Assembly (NCBI GenBank): GCA_964526645.1
Contig: CAZGJN010000002.1
Span: forward strand, 62,001-126,000
DNA: 64,000 nt
Direction of reading: 5' to 3'
DNA from: JADJNW01 sp964526645
GTDB taxonomy: Bacteria > Bacteroidota > Bacteroidia > Chitinophagales > Saprospiraceae
The notes beneath the pieces were generated by a model that worked only from the letters and a program-made list of their open reading frames with translations, was not told the origin of the DNA and searched no databases. This document shows positions 26,430 through 35,235 of this stretch, piece by piece. Position 1 is the stretch's first letter; each line of letters opens with the position of its first letter. The position numbers and the translations under genes were made by a program.

Positions 26430-28034
26430 TTATTTTTTAAACTGCGAAGCGATTTCCTTTGCTAAGGCTTCCACTTTCTGGAGTACTTCCTCGGGCAAAT
26501 TGCCTTTTTTGAACTCCGCGAGTGCTTCCGGATGGCGTTGCTCCAGCGTCATCAAAAATACATGTTCAAACTCAGAGACTTTGTTAACCGGAACATCTTT
26601 GAGCAGGTTTTTGGTGCCTAGGTAAATGATAGCTACCTGCTTTTCTACCGAAACCGGTGAATATTGTGCCTGTTTCAGAACTTCCACATTGCGTTTTCCT
26701 TTTTCCAACACGGCTGCGGTAGCCGCATCAAGATCGGAACCAAACTTTGCAAAAGCGGCCAATGATTCGTAATCCGCCTGATCCAGTTTCAGCGTAGCAG
26801 CTACTTTTTTCATGGATTTGATCTGTGCAGATCCACCCACACGCGAAACCGAAATACCCACGTTAATAGCCGGGCGAATACCTGAGTTGAACAAGCGCGA
26901 TTCCAAGAAAATTTGACCATCAGTAATTGAAATCACATTAGTAGGAATATAGGCAGAAACGTCGCCCGCTTGTGTCTCGATAATTGGCAAGGCAGTCAAG
27001 GAGCCCCCACCTTTCACCATTGGTTGACCATTCTCATCGACTGCGTTTTTCAAAGACTCTGGCAGGTCATTCATTGAACGAGCAATACTGTCGTTGTTGA
27101 TAATCTTAGCAGCACGCTCCAAAAGGCGAGAATGTAAGTAAAACACATCACCAGGGTACGCTTCACGTCCTGGAGGGCGGCGCAACAACAAAGAAACTTC
27201 CCGATAAGCCACCGCTTGCTTCGACAAATCATCATAAATAATCAAAGCCGGACGACCCGTGTCGCGAAAATACTCACCGATAGAAGCGCCTGCAAATGGA
27301 GCATAAAACTGCAGCGGTGCAGGATCAGAAGCAGAAGCGGACACAATGATAGTGTAATCCATCGCGCCATTTTCCTCTAAGGTTCTGGCTACTTGCGCTA
27401 CCGTAGAGGCTTTCTGTCCAGAAGCAACGTAAATGCAATAAACTGGCTCACCGCGCAAGAAAAACTCGCGCTGGTTGATAATGGTATCAATTGCAATAGC
27501 GGTTTTACCCGTTTGGCGGTCGCCGATGATCAATTCCCGCTGCCCCCGACCAATAGGAATCATTGCATCAATTGCCTTGATTCCCGTTTGAAGCGGCTCA
27601 TTTACCGGTTGGCGGAAGATTACACCAGGCGCTTTGCGCTCTAGTGGCATCTCATATTTTTTACCTTTAATTTCACCTCTACCATCAATAGGTTGACCAA
27701 GGGGGTTCACTACGCGCCCCACAAAACCTTCTCCTACTTCGATAGATGCAATCCTGCTGGTGCGCCGTACGCGGGAGCCCTCGCGAATCCCTTCACTGGA
27801 GCCCATCAATACTACTCCTACATTATCCTCTTCCAGGTTCAACACAATCGCTTGTACGCCGGTCTCAAACTCAACCAATTCCCCAGATTGAGCATTCGAC
27901 AGGCCATAAACGCGCGCAATACCATCCCCTACTTGCAGCACCGTACCAAATTCCTCCAACTCCGTAGCTGTACTAAAACCTGATAGCTGTTGTTTCAGTA
28001 TCGCTGATATTTCATCGGGTCTTACGTCAACCAT
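26430..28034 (-). CDS. atpA: ATP synthase F1 alpha subunit
   Basis: 534 residues, usual 500-530. The non-catalytic nucleotide-binding subunit of F1. N-terminal beta-barrel (FGTVLQVGDGIARVYGL, GELVEFETGVQAIVLNLE), Walker A GDRQTGKTAIAIDT (about residues 170-183), IYVASGQKASTVAQV, the arginine finger in ISVSRVGGSAQ (about 375) and the C-terminal helical domain. It lies 21 bases after atpH and is part of the B-E-F-H-A-G operon. Confidence 0.99.
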   Translation of the reverse strand: MVDVRPDEISAILKQQLSGFSTATELEEFGTVLQVGDGIARVYGLSNAQSGELVEFETGVQAIVLNLEEDNVGVVLMGSSEGIREGSRVRRTSRIASIEVGEGFVGRVVNPLGQPIDGRGEIKGKKYEMPLERKAPGVIFRQPVNEPLQTGIKAIDAMIPIGRGQRELIIGDRQTGKTAIAIDTIINQREFFLRGEPVYCIYVASGQKASTVAQVARTLEENGAMDYTIIVSASASDPAPLQFYAPFAGASIGEYFRDTGRPALIIYDDLSKQAVAYREVSLLLRRPPGREAYPGDVFYLHSRLLERAAKIINNDSIARSMNDLPESLKNAVDENGQPMVKGGGSLTALPIIETQAGDVSAYIPTNVISITDGQIFLESRLFNSGIRPAINVGISVSRVGGSAQIKSMKKVAATLKLDQADYESLAAFAKFGSDLDAATAAVLEKGKRNVEVLKQAQYSPVSVEKQVAIIYLGTKNLLKDVPVNKVSEFEHVFLMTLEQRHPEALAEFKKGNLPEEVLQKVEALAKEIASQFKK

Positions 28035-28055
28035 ATCTTTTTGATTTTAAATAAT

Positions 28056-28625
28056 TTACCTTGCAATGATTTGTGAAATATATAAATTATCGTCAAATTC
28101 TTTTTTTAACTGCTCCAGCTTGTGTTTGATGCTGGCATCATAAACGTTATCGCCAAATTCTATTATGTAGCCTCCCAAGAGATTGGAATCCACGTTTGTG
28201 TGAAGCTCTACATTTGAATCAGTAGCACTACTTTCCGTTAGTTTTTCATGGATTGCTTTTAGCGAGGCTTCACTCAAGGGGATAGCAGTCGTCAGTTTCA
28301 CGGTAGTGATATGCTTGAATTTTTTGTACTCCTGAAGGAATTCATTCGCAATTTCGGGGAGATACATTTCCCTGTTTTTGCTGATTAAAATGCTTAGAAA
28401 CGCCATCGTCAATTCATCATACTTTCCTTCAAAAAGCGTCTTTACAATCTGCAATTTACGGGCATGGTGAATGACCGGGCTTTTGATAAAGAGGTAAAAA
28501 TCCTTATTGGATGACACTGCCTTGAAAGACTGCACGTCCTCCAGGATGCGATCCAACTTATTCTGTGCAATGGAAAGGTCTATCAATGATTTGGCGTATC
28601 TGTGCGCTATTCTTGCAACTGACAT
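28056..28625 (-). CDS. atpH: ATP synthase F1 delta subunit
   Basis: 189 residues. Links F1 to the peripheral stalk. The N-terminal helical bundle begins with ARIAHRYAKSLIDLSIAQ, followed by FKAVSSNKDFYLFIKSPVI. The C-terminal part has the family signature LLGGYIIEFGDNVYDASIKHKL. Length is normal. It lies 80 bases after atpF within the operon. Confidence 0.97.
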   Translation of the reverse strand: MSVARIAHRYAKSLIDLSIAQNKLDRILEDVQSFKAVSSNKDFYLFIKSPVIHHARKLQIVKTLFEGKYDELTMAFLSILISKNREMYLPEIANEFLQEYKKFKHITTVKLTTAIPLSEASLKAIHEKLTESSATDSNVELHTNVDSNLLGGYIIEFGDNVYDASIKHKLEQLKKEFDDNLYISQIIAR

Positions 28626-28705
28626 AACTCCGGTTTAAAATATGAAATTTGAGCCTTGAAAAACAAATCGGAAGTCTTTCTCTTCTCAGATTTCCCGTAC
28701 TCCTT

Positions 28706-29218
28706 TTAATTTAATTTCATTTCATCCATCAGGTTTTTCACAAGGCGCTCCTGCTCGGAATTGGCTTCCAGTTCTTTGCGCAAAAGCTTTTCTGCAATTG
28801 CAATGGCCATGGTGCCCACCTGATTTTTAATGTCTGTAATAGCTGCCATGCGCTGGTTTTCAATATCCTGCTTGGCGCTCGCTACTATTTTCTGAGATTC
28901 TTCTTTCGCCTTATTTTTAGCCTCACTGATGATGGTCTCTTTCGCCTCATTGGCTTCTTTCAGGATTTTCATACGCTCTTCCTGTGCCAGCTTTAGCAAT
29001 TGCTCATTTTCCGCCTTCAGGTTTGCCATTTCTTCCCGCGCTTTTTTAGCTTCATCCAGAGATTTTTGAATATCATCCTCCCTTTGTTTGAGCGCATTTT
29101 GAATAGGCTTAAAGGCAAAGCGCGCCATAATCGTCAGGAAAAGCGCAAAAATGATGACCGTCCAGACAAATAGCCCTGGGTTGGGTTGAATAACCGAAAA
29201 TTCAGCTAAGAATATCAT
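28706..29218 (-). CDS. atpF: ATP synthase F0 b subunit
   Basis: 170 residues. One membrane helix near the N-terminus (GLFVWTVIIFALFLTIMARF, about residues 15-34) and then a long charged coiled coil (IQNALKQREDDIQKSLDEAK and on) that forms the peripheral stalk, ending KELEANSEQERLVKNLMDEM. The single copy implies a homodimeric stalk. It lies between atpE and atpH. Confidence 0.97.
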   Translation of the reverse strand: MIFLAEFSVIQPNPGLFVWTVIIFALFLTIMARFAFKPIQNALKQREDDIQKSLDEAKKAREEMANLKAENEQLLKLAQEERMKILKEANEAKETIISEAKNKAKEESQKIVASAKQDIENQRMAAITDIKNQVGTMAIAIAEKLLRKELEANSEQERLVKNLMDEMKLN

Positions 29219-29353
29219 TTTTTATCTATTTGAAATACGAAAAATGAGATGCAAACAACTTGATCCCATATTTCAAATTTTTTCTTTAACACAGGGGCTG
29301 AACCAATGACCAACCGTCACTTTTCCAACCCCAATTTTTGTCCAAAAGCTGGA

Positions 29354-29560
29354 TTACTTCACGAAAATGCTCAACAGAATCGCGATCAGCGCAGCACCTT
29401 CGATCAAGGCCGCCATCAGAATCATGTTAGAACGAATTTCGCCTACGGCTTCCGGCTGACGAGCGATGGATTCCATTGCTTTTGCGCCGATGTTGCCAAT
29501 GCCAATGCCGGCACCGATAACCGCCAAACCAGCTCCAATTGCTGCTAATGTACCTGTCAT
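29354..29560 (-). CDS. atpE: ATP synthase F0 c subunit
   Basis: 68 residues, two membrane helices. Helix 1 is glycine-rich (AIGAGLAVIGAGIGIGNIG), the polar loop is ARQPEAV, and helix 2 carries the ion-binding Glu in AALIEGAALIAIL. Around that Glu the sequence lacks the Gln/Glu-Ser set of sodium-binding c rings, so the ring is expected to carry protons (inference from the motif). Gap of 135 bases to atpF and 103 to atpB. Confidence 0.97.
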   Translation of the reverse strand: MTGTLAAIGAGLAVIGAGIGIGNIGAKAMESIARQPEAVGEIRSNMILMAALIEGAALIAILLSIFVK

Positions 29561-29663
29561 GTTATTATGAAGTTTAAAAAGTTTCTAAGCCAAAAAAATG
29601 TAAAATCAGTTTATGAAAATATTAAAAGCTAATTATCAATTGTTTACGAGCCAAAATTACAAT

Positions 29664-30914
29664 TTAATGATGCGCTTCTTCAATTGCCGCACCGATGTAA
29701 GAGGCGGTCAGGATACAAAATACAAAAGCCTGAATGAATGCCACCAAAAGCTCCAATGCCATCATAAAAATAGTAAGCGGCACTGAAATCAAAGCACCTA
29801 CCGACGCACCAAGCAGGCTCTCACCCGCTTTGCCGAAAATAAAAATCAAGCCCACAAAAATCACGATAACCATGTGCCCAGCCGTGATGTTGGCAAAAAG
29901 ACGAAGCATCAAGGTCAAGGGGCGCAGGAATAAACCCATGATTTCCACAGGCGTAAGAATCAGAATTTTGATCAATGCTGGTGCCCCCGGCATCCAGATC
30001 GTATGCTTCCAGTAGTGACTGTTGCCATTCAGATTGACAATCAAAAAGGTAAATAGCGCCAGCCCCATCGTGACCGATAAGTTGCCTGTGGCATTGCCTC
30101 CTCCGGGGAAAAGCGGAATCTGACCGATCAGGTTTAAACCCAGTATAAAAAAGAAAACGGACATCAGAAAAGGCAAATACCGTTCGTACTTATGCCCCAG
30201 GAATGGAATCGCTACTTCATCGCGAATGAAAGTAAAAATTGGCTCTATCAAAGACTGAACCCCTTTGGGTGCCTGCCCGCGGCGTTTTTCGTAAGACCTC
30301 ACTACGACTCTGAACAGGAAAAAAAGCAATACAAAAGCCAGCAGCATGGTGAACACATTTTTTGTCAGCGAAAAATCATAAAAAGAAGTTACGCCGCCAC
30401 CCAACATGCCGCCATCCCAGGTCGTTTTTTTATCCAGTTTATAGCATTCGTTGTTGTAAACAACTTCGTAAGAATTGGTCAAAGAATCATGGTTGATACA
30501 TTGGATTTCGATCTCGCCCTGCGGAAATTTAGCGTCTGGCACCCGCATTACCGTACCATCATACAGCACATAGCCATCTACTGCTTTTTTGCCCGTTCCG
30601 TGCTCGTGAATATCAAATTTGCTCGCCATAAAAGAAGACCAGCCCTGCCCAGGTGCATACAAAATGCAAGGGAGCGGCAAGTATAAATTGCCATATATAT
30701 GAAAAACATTGGCATCGCTGATGTGGTGAAAGGCAGTAGCAGTAGGATCAAAGCCTTTTTCTTCGTGCTCGTGGCAGGCGCAACCGTGTGCGCCGTGACC
30801 TTCGGCGGTAGCGTGCGAGGCTTGGTCGTGCCCCGCTTCAGCGTGGCTTTCCTGCGCAGCTACAATGGCTGCTGTACAGAAAAGGAGTAAGGAAATCAAT
30901 GTTATCTTGCGCAT
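29664..30914 (-). CDS. atpB: ATP synthase F0 a subunit with long exported His-rich N-terminal extension
   Basis: 416 residues, against 271 in E. coli. The C-terminal 230 residues are the normal a subunit, with the essential Arg in LTLMLRLFANITAGHM and the final FIQAFVFCILTASYIGAAIEEA. The first 20 residues form a signal peptide (ISLLLFCTAAIVAAQ). Next comes a His/Glu-rich stretch with GHGAHGCACHEHEEKG (about 40-55), then about 110 residues of folded-looking sequence up to the first membrane helix. Extended a subunits with a signal peptide are known to me in Bacteroidota; the CxCH and His cluster suggest possible metal binding, which is inference. It is the first gene of the operon and follows a strong promoter. 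Confidence 0.96.
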   Translation of the reverse strand: MRKITLISLLLFCTAAIVAAQESHAEAGHDQASHATAEGHGAHGCACHEHEEKGFDPTATAFHHISDANVFHIYGNLYLPLPCILYAPGQGWSSFMASKFDIHEHGTGKKAVDGYVLYDGTVMRVPDAKFPQGEIEIQCINHDSLTNSYEVVYNNECYKLDKKTTWDGGMLGGGVTSFYDFSLTKNVFTMLLAFVLLFFLFRVVVRSYEKRRGQAPKGVQSLIEPIFTFIRDEVAIPFLGHKYERYLPFLMSVFFFILGLNLIGQIPLFPGGGNATGNLSVTMGLALFTFLIVNLNGNSHYWKHTIWMPGAPALIKILILTPVEIMGLFLRPLTLMLRLFANITAGHMVIVIFVGLIFIFGKAGESLLGASVGALISVPLTIFMMALELLVAFIQAFVFCILTASYIGAAIEEAHH

Positions 30915-30951
30915 CGGAACAAATCTACTTTTCGCTTTTTAAAAGCCGGTG

Positions 30952-30982
30952 CAAAAGTAAGGAGCGGAATCCGATTCACAAA
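30952..30982 (-). promoter_or_regulatory. Promoter of the atp operon (TTTG-N19-TACTTTTG)
   Basis: On the minus strand: -33 TTTG at 30979-30982, 19-base spacer, exact -7 TACTTTTG at 30952-30959, and a predicted leader of about 30 bases to the atpB ATG. This is the best-formed Bacteroidota promoter in the window. A second TAnnTTTG (TAGATTTG, 30920-30927) lies too close to the start codon to serve well. Confidence 0.7.
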
Positions 30983-31180
30983 GCCTTCTTCATCTTTTTT
31001 TACAAATGGATGATGTTTAGAAATGCTGAAAAACAATAAGTTATGTACAGAGGCGGCCGAACAAACTTATTCCAAATTGCCCTTTTGGGTAATAAAAAAG
31101 AAAAATGTTTGCTGCGATAATAGCCTTTCCAAATTTTGATTGGAGCAGGTGATGAATCACCGAATACCGCTTTGGCGGGA

Positions 31181-34100
31181 TCAATCATCCAGTTCTTCTA
31201 CTTCTGCTGCCGCGAAGCTATCGGCTGGCTCGCGGTGTTTCACAAAATTGCACCACTGGCAGTCGGGTTTGCCGCAGCCTTCATAAAATTCATGATTTTT
31301 GATCTTTTGGTAAGTTTCCCTTATCAAGGCTCGTAGGAAATTGGTATCTTGAGTAGAAAATTTGACAAGCGCATTGATAAACTGCCCTTTCGGATCCGGA
31401 TCCAACCAAGAGACCACCCCCGACTGAACCTGCCGCGAGCTTTTGTCAAAATTTTCATATAATAATTTGTAAAAAACCAATTGCCGCCAATAACTCCCGC
31501 CATAGGGCGCTTGGTGCTGCGCGTCGCGAACTTTTGAATAGTCAGGGCTTCCTGTTTTGTAATCCCATATCGTAGCGCTGAGGTTCTCCTCCCATTCAAT
31601 TCTGTCAATAGTACCATTGATAGGCACCCCATCTATTTGTGCATTTCGGATGTTGAGTTCTACGCGTACCCGCTTGTGCCATTTGTCTTGATGCTGCCGG
31701 TAGTAAGCCGCGAGATTTTTTTTGCCAAGCGCCAGCTTGTGTTCGTAAGCCGCATGTGAAAAATTGCTCTTCCATTTTCGCATTTCATATTCAAAAAGCT
31801 GCAACAGGTTTACTACGTCTGGAAATTTTTTTTGCTTTGACAGAAGCATTTTTTCAAAAAATCGCCTCAAGGCATTGTGCATCGCCAGCCCGTAGCTCGC
31901 AAATGGACTGGTGGCAATAGGTGCTTGGAGGATTTGCTCGTAGTAAAAACTCAAAGGGCATTTTAAGTACTGATTCAACCCTGAAATACTGAGCGTAAAC
32001 CCTTCCAGCAGGCGGTCTATGCCATTTTTGTCTTGCTCCGGCAATCTTGGTTTTGATGTTTCCAGCAGGTGCAAAAGCTGCGAGGCAGCCATTACCTCTT
32101 CCGACAAGATGGGATGTATTATTTCAATATCTTTCTGCTTGGATACCTCGTCTATAAAAATTGCCTGTTGCAAGGCCTTTCCCTTTTCGTCTTGTTCGCT
32201 GTAGGAAAGGTACAATCCCTCCTTTGCCCTTGTGATAGCTACATAAAAAAGCCGACGCTGGGCTTCCAGTGCATCTTCTGTTCCTGAGAGCGTAAGCGTA
32301 TCGGGCAAAGGGAAGCGGTAAGCACTACCTTTGTTGGATGGTTCCCAGCTTTCTTTCACACAATCAATCAAAAACACATGTCGAAATTCGAGTCCTTTGG
32401 CACTATGAGCAGTGAGGAGGTTCACGCCTTTTTCACTCGAAATTACCTTATCCAACTCCAGCGGCAGGCGATTGTCGTCCATGCTCTGGAGGATTGCCAG
32501 CAGTTGTGAGAGGCTTAGGTGAGGATTGCGAAGGGTCTGCTGTACTACAAAATCGAAAAAAGTTTTGATCACTTCCAGTGCACCGATTTTATCAGGTTGC
32601 TGAAGGGCGTAAGCCAATAAGCCACTTCTATTGATCACACTTTCTACAAAGGAAGATAAGCCAACGCTATGGTAATACTGGAGGCTATTTTCGATAAATC
32701 CCGCCAAGCGGAGCAGCGCCGAAGCACCCGTTGGTGATAGTTTTTGCAAAAGCTTTTCATCCAGTATAGCTTGTCGCCACATGGGGCGTTCCTGCCAATC
32801 CAACTTTGAAAGGTAAAAGCTCAAATCGGCAATAGCGGCAGGTGGAATATCCCAAAAAGGGTAGTGCAAAATGCGAAAGAGCAGGGCTTCGCCGCTGTAA
32901 GGATTTGTCAATTCTGCTTGAAAATATGAGAGTAACCCTCGAAGCCGATCCACCAAAGGCAAAGTCAAAACATTCACCTTCCGGCGGGTATGATAAGGAA
33001 TGCCTTTTTTCTCAAGCAAAGTGATCACACCTTGAGCTTGCTTGTGCTTGGCATAAATAATGGCGACTTCTTCCAGTGGGAAATTTGCAGCCTGCAAGGC
33101 TTCAATTTGCTGCACTACGGCTGCTTCTTCTTGCGCACGATTGGGATAAACAGCGATACGCGGCACAACTTTTGATGCTGCAAAAGTTGGATGCCGGGCA
33201 ACCAAAGCTTTTTCAATACCCCATTTTTGTAAGCTATTGACGATACGAATTTTATTATGATCAATCAACTGTCGGGAAGTATCCAGGATCAAAGAAGAAG
33301 ACCGATAATTATCGAGTAGTAAAATGATTTTCAGATCTGCCTGATAGGTTTCATAAAAATCGGTGAGGTTTTTCAGGCGAGCGCCTTGAAATTCGTAGAT
33401 AGACTGGTCATCGTCGCCTACGATAAAAACGTTTGGATTATCCCAGTATGCCACCAGCTTTCGCAAAATATTATTCTGTGCGCCGTTGGTGTCCTGGTAT
33501 TCATCTATAAGAAAATAGAGATATTGCTCCTGATAGTTGAGCAACAGCGCTTCTTGTTCTTCAAAAGCTCTGAGCACCCACAAAATCATATCGTCATAAT
33601 CATAGCGTTGTCGCTGCCGCATTAATTGCTGAAACCGAGGAAAAAGTGCAACTGCTGCCCGCAGCTTTTCCATTTTTTCGTGTGCTTCTTCCAGCTTCGC
33701 TTTTTTAAGTGCCCCTTTCTGAAAAGTACCCCTGGACATTTGGTACACAAAAGCCGGGCGATTCGGTAGTTCATGCAGGTATTCCTCTATTTTTTGATGC
33801 ACAAATGCTACCGTCCAGTCCTCCGATTTCATCCGTTTGAATAGATCATGCAGGTGTTCCTCATAGAAGTAAGCATCCGATGGATGCCGCTTGAGCGGAT
33901 GTTCTACATCCAGTTCGTCTATGATTTGGCGAATGATCTCAATCCGTTCTAAATCTGTTAGCGGCGATAATTCCTGCCGACCAAATAGCTCCAGGTTATT
34001 CTGGATAATGGCATTGCAAAAAGAATGAAAAGTAAAGATATGCACCAAGTGTGCTGCGGGGCCTATCAATTCCAGCAATCGCTTGCGCATGGCGTGTACG

Positions 34101-34321
34101 CCCGCATCCGTGAAGGTAAGACAGAGAATATTACTGGGTTGAGCGTCCGTGTCTAATAATATTTTACCAACGCGCGCTGCCAAGATGTGGGTTTTGCCTG
34201 TGCCGGGTCCGGCTACGACCAGCACGGGTCCTTCGATACGTGCTACCGCCTCCCGTTGAGCCGGATTGAGCCGCTCTAGTTCCTGTAGGAAAAATTGATT
34301 GTATTGCTGTGCGCTTTGCAA
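31181..34321 (-). CDS. UvrD-like ATP-dependent helicase fused to a C-terminal PD-(D/E)XK nuclease with Fe-S cysteines
   Basis: 1046 residues, start TTG at 34321; no ATG is available upstream in the open frame. Helicase motifs: LNPAQREAV (Q motif), VVAGPGTGKTHILAARV (Walker A, about 35-50), LIDEYQDTN (Walker B), VGDDDQSIYEFQGA, LLTAHSAKGLEFRHVFLID, and RRLFYVAITRAKEGLYL. The tail is a RecB/AddB-type nuclease: YLKCPLSFYYEQIL, GTIDRIEW, IWDYKTGS (catalytic Asp and Lys), and C1016-x4-C1021-x2-C1024 at the end. With the Cys of LKCPLS these fit the four-Cys iron-sulfur cluster of AddB-like nucleases. It probably processes DNA ends or repair intermediates. It is longer than UvrD/PcrA (about 720) because of the nuclease. 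Confidence 0.93.
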   Translation of the reverse strand: MQSAQQYNQFFLQELERLNPAQREAVARIEGPVLVVAGPGTGKTHILAARVGKILLDTDAQPSNILCLTFTDAGVHAMRKRLLELIGPAAHLVHIFTFHSFCNAIIQNNLELFGRQELSPLTDLERIEIIRQIIDELDVEHPLKRHPSDAYFYEEHLHDLFKRMKSEDWTVAFVHQKIEEYLHELPNRPAFVYQMSRGTFQKGALKKAKLEEAHEKMEKLRAAVALFPRFQQLMRQRQRYDYDDMILWVLRAFEEQEALLLNYQEQYLYFLIDEYQDTNGAQNNILRKLVAYWDNPNVFIVGDDDQSIYEFQGARLKNLTDFYETYQADLKIILLLDNYRSSSLILDTSRQLIDHNKIRIVNSLQKWGIEKALVARHPTFAASKVVPRIAVYPNRAQEEAAVVQQIEALQAANFPLEEVAIIYAKHKQAQGVITLLEKKGIPYHTRRKVNVLTLPLVDRLRGLLSYFQAELTNPYSGEALLFRILHYPFWDIPPAAIADLSFYLSKLDWQERPMWRQAILDEKLLQKLSPTGASALLRLAGFIENSLQYYHSVGLSSFVESVINRSGLLAYALQQPDKIGALEVIKTFFDFVVQQTLRNPHLSLSQLLAILQSMDDNRLPLELDKVISSEKGVNLLTAHSAKGLEFRHVFLIDCVKESWEPSNKGSAYRFPLPDTLTLSGTEDALEAQRRLFYVAITRAKEGLYLSYSEQDEKGKALQQAIFIDEVSKQKDIEIIHPILSEEVMAASQLLHLLETSKPRLPEQDKNGIDRLLEGFTLSISGLNQYLKCPLSFYYEQILQAPIATSPFASYGLAMHNALRRFFEKMLLSKQKKFPDVVNLLQLFEYEMRKWKSNFSHAAYEHKLALGKKNLAAYYRQHQDKWHKRVRVELNIRNAQIDGVPINGTIDRIEWEENLSATIWDYKTGSPDYSKVRDAQHQAPYGGSYWRQLVFYKLLYENFDKSSRQVQSGVVSWLDPDPKGQFINALVKFSTQDTNFLRALIRETYQKIKNHEFYEGCGKPDCQWCNFVKHREPADSFAAAEVEELDD

Positions 34322-34375
34322 CGACTGTTTTAAATTTAAAAGCCAAATCCAAAAATAAGCATTTATCGTTCAAGC

Positions 34376-35083
34376 TTAAGCAAGCTCCGGCGCTTCCGTT
34401 TCTTTTTTGAGTTTACTCATATCACGCACGAGCATCCGGCGGCGGTCAAAGGTGAGCACATTTTTATCGCGTAGTTCGTTGAGTACAGTGTTGACGGTTT
34501 GTCGAGAAGTAGCTGTGATGTTGGCAATTTCTTGGTGCGTCAAAAATTTCCTCACTAAGATTTCATAGCCTACTTTTTGTCCTTTTTTAGAAGCCAAGTC
34601 GTACAAATATTCGACAATGCGGGTGCGAGAATCTTTGAAAACCAAGGACTCCAGCCGCTGTTCCAGTTCCAGCATCCGGTTTCCCATGATGTTGAGCAAA
34701 AACAGGTTTAGTTCGCTTCGATCGCGCATGAGAGATTTCATCTCTTCTACCGAAATCGCACAAACCGTTGCATCTTCCATCGCGTAAGCAAAATCGCGGC
34801 GCTTGTTTTCGCCTACCAGGGATAATTCCCCAAATACCTCGCCTTTATTGAGAATTGCTTTGGTGATCTCTTTACCGCCTTCACCATAGCTGCCGATTTT
34901 CACCCGACCTTCCGTGAGGAAAAATATCTTGTTGGATAACTCTTCGGGCAGGTAGATGTATTCGCCTTTTTTATAAATTTTGTGAATATGACGCTCCATG
35001 CCCCCTGCTTTGGCATTCTTCTGAGGGCAAAAAAGCACCGTAACGTCTATATTTTCAAGAAACCAAAGGGATTGATTGTTCAT
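34376..35083 (-). CDS. Crp/Fnr-family transcriptional regulator
   Basis: 235 residues. N-terminal cyclic-nucleotide-binding fold (about 30-145: YKKGEYIYLPEELSNKIFFLTEGRVKI and KGEVFGELSLVGENKRRDFAYA), a long dimer helix (LLNIMGNRMLELEQRLESLVF) and a winged helix with recognition segment LTHQEIANITATSRQTVNTVLNEL (about 185-208). Only one Cys lies near the N-terminus, so an FNR-type oxygen-sensing cluster is unlikely. The cAMP-contacting Arg pattern is also not clear, leaving the signal unknown. It is 54 bases upstream of the helicase gene and downstream of dnaX. A perfect dyad lies about 100 bases upstream of its start. Confidence 0.93.
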   Translation of the reverse strand: MNNQSLWFLENIDVTVLFCPQKNAKAGGMERHIHKIYKKGEYIYLPEELSNKIFFLTEGRVKIGSYGEGGKEITKAILNKGEVFGELSLVGENKRRDFAYAMEDATVCAISVEEMKSLMRDRSELNLFLLNIMGNRMLELEQRLESLVFKDSRTRIVEYLYDLASKKGQKVGYEILVRKFLTHQEIANITATSRQTVNTVLNELRDKNVLTFDRRRMLVRDMSKLKKETEAPELA

Positions 35084-35181
35084 AATTTAGAAGCGTTTTA
35101 TTGTCAGACAAAAACATTATTTTTGAGTAGTAGTTTGAGGCTCGTATATTTTTTAGAAGCAATTATCTTTCTGTTTACATT

Positions 35182-35204
35182 TTGTGCAAAATAATGATGC
35201 ACAA
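35182..35204. promoter_or_regulatory. Perfect dyad TTGTGCA-N9-TGCACAA between dnaX and the Crp/Fnr gene
   Basis: Seven-base arms with a 9-base centre, about 100 bases upstream of the regulator's start and 32 bases past the dnaX stop. Crp/Fnr-family operators are two-fold symmetric with TGTG or TTGA half-sites, so this could be the regulator's own operator. It could equally be the dnaX terminator stem. Confidence 0.35.
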
Positions 35205-35235
35205 GATACGAAAATCAAAATAATAAAAAGACATC

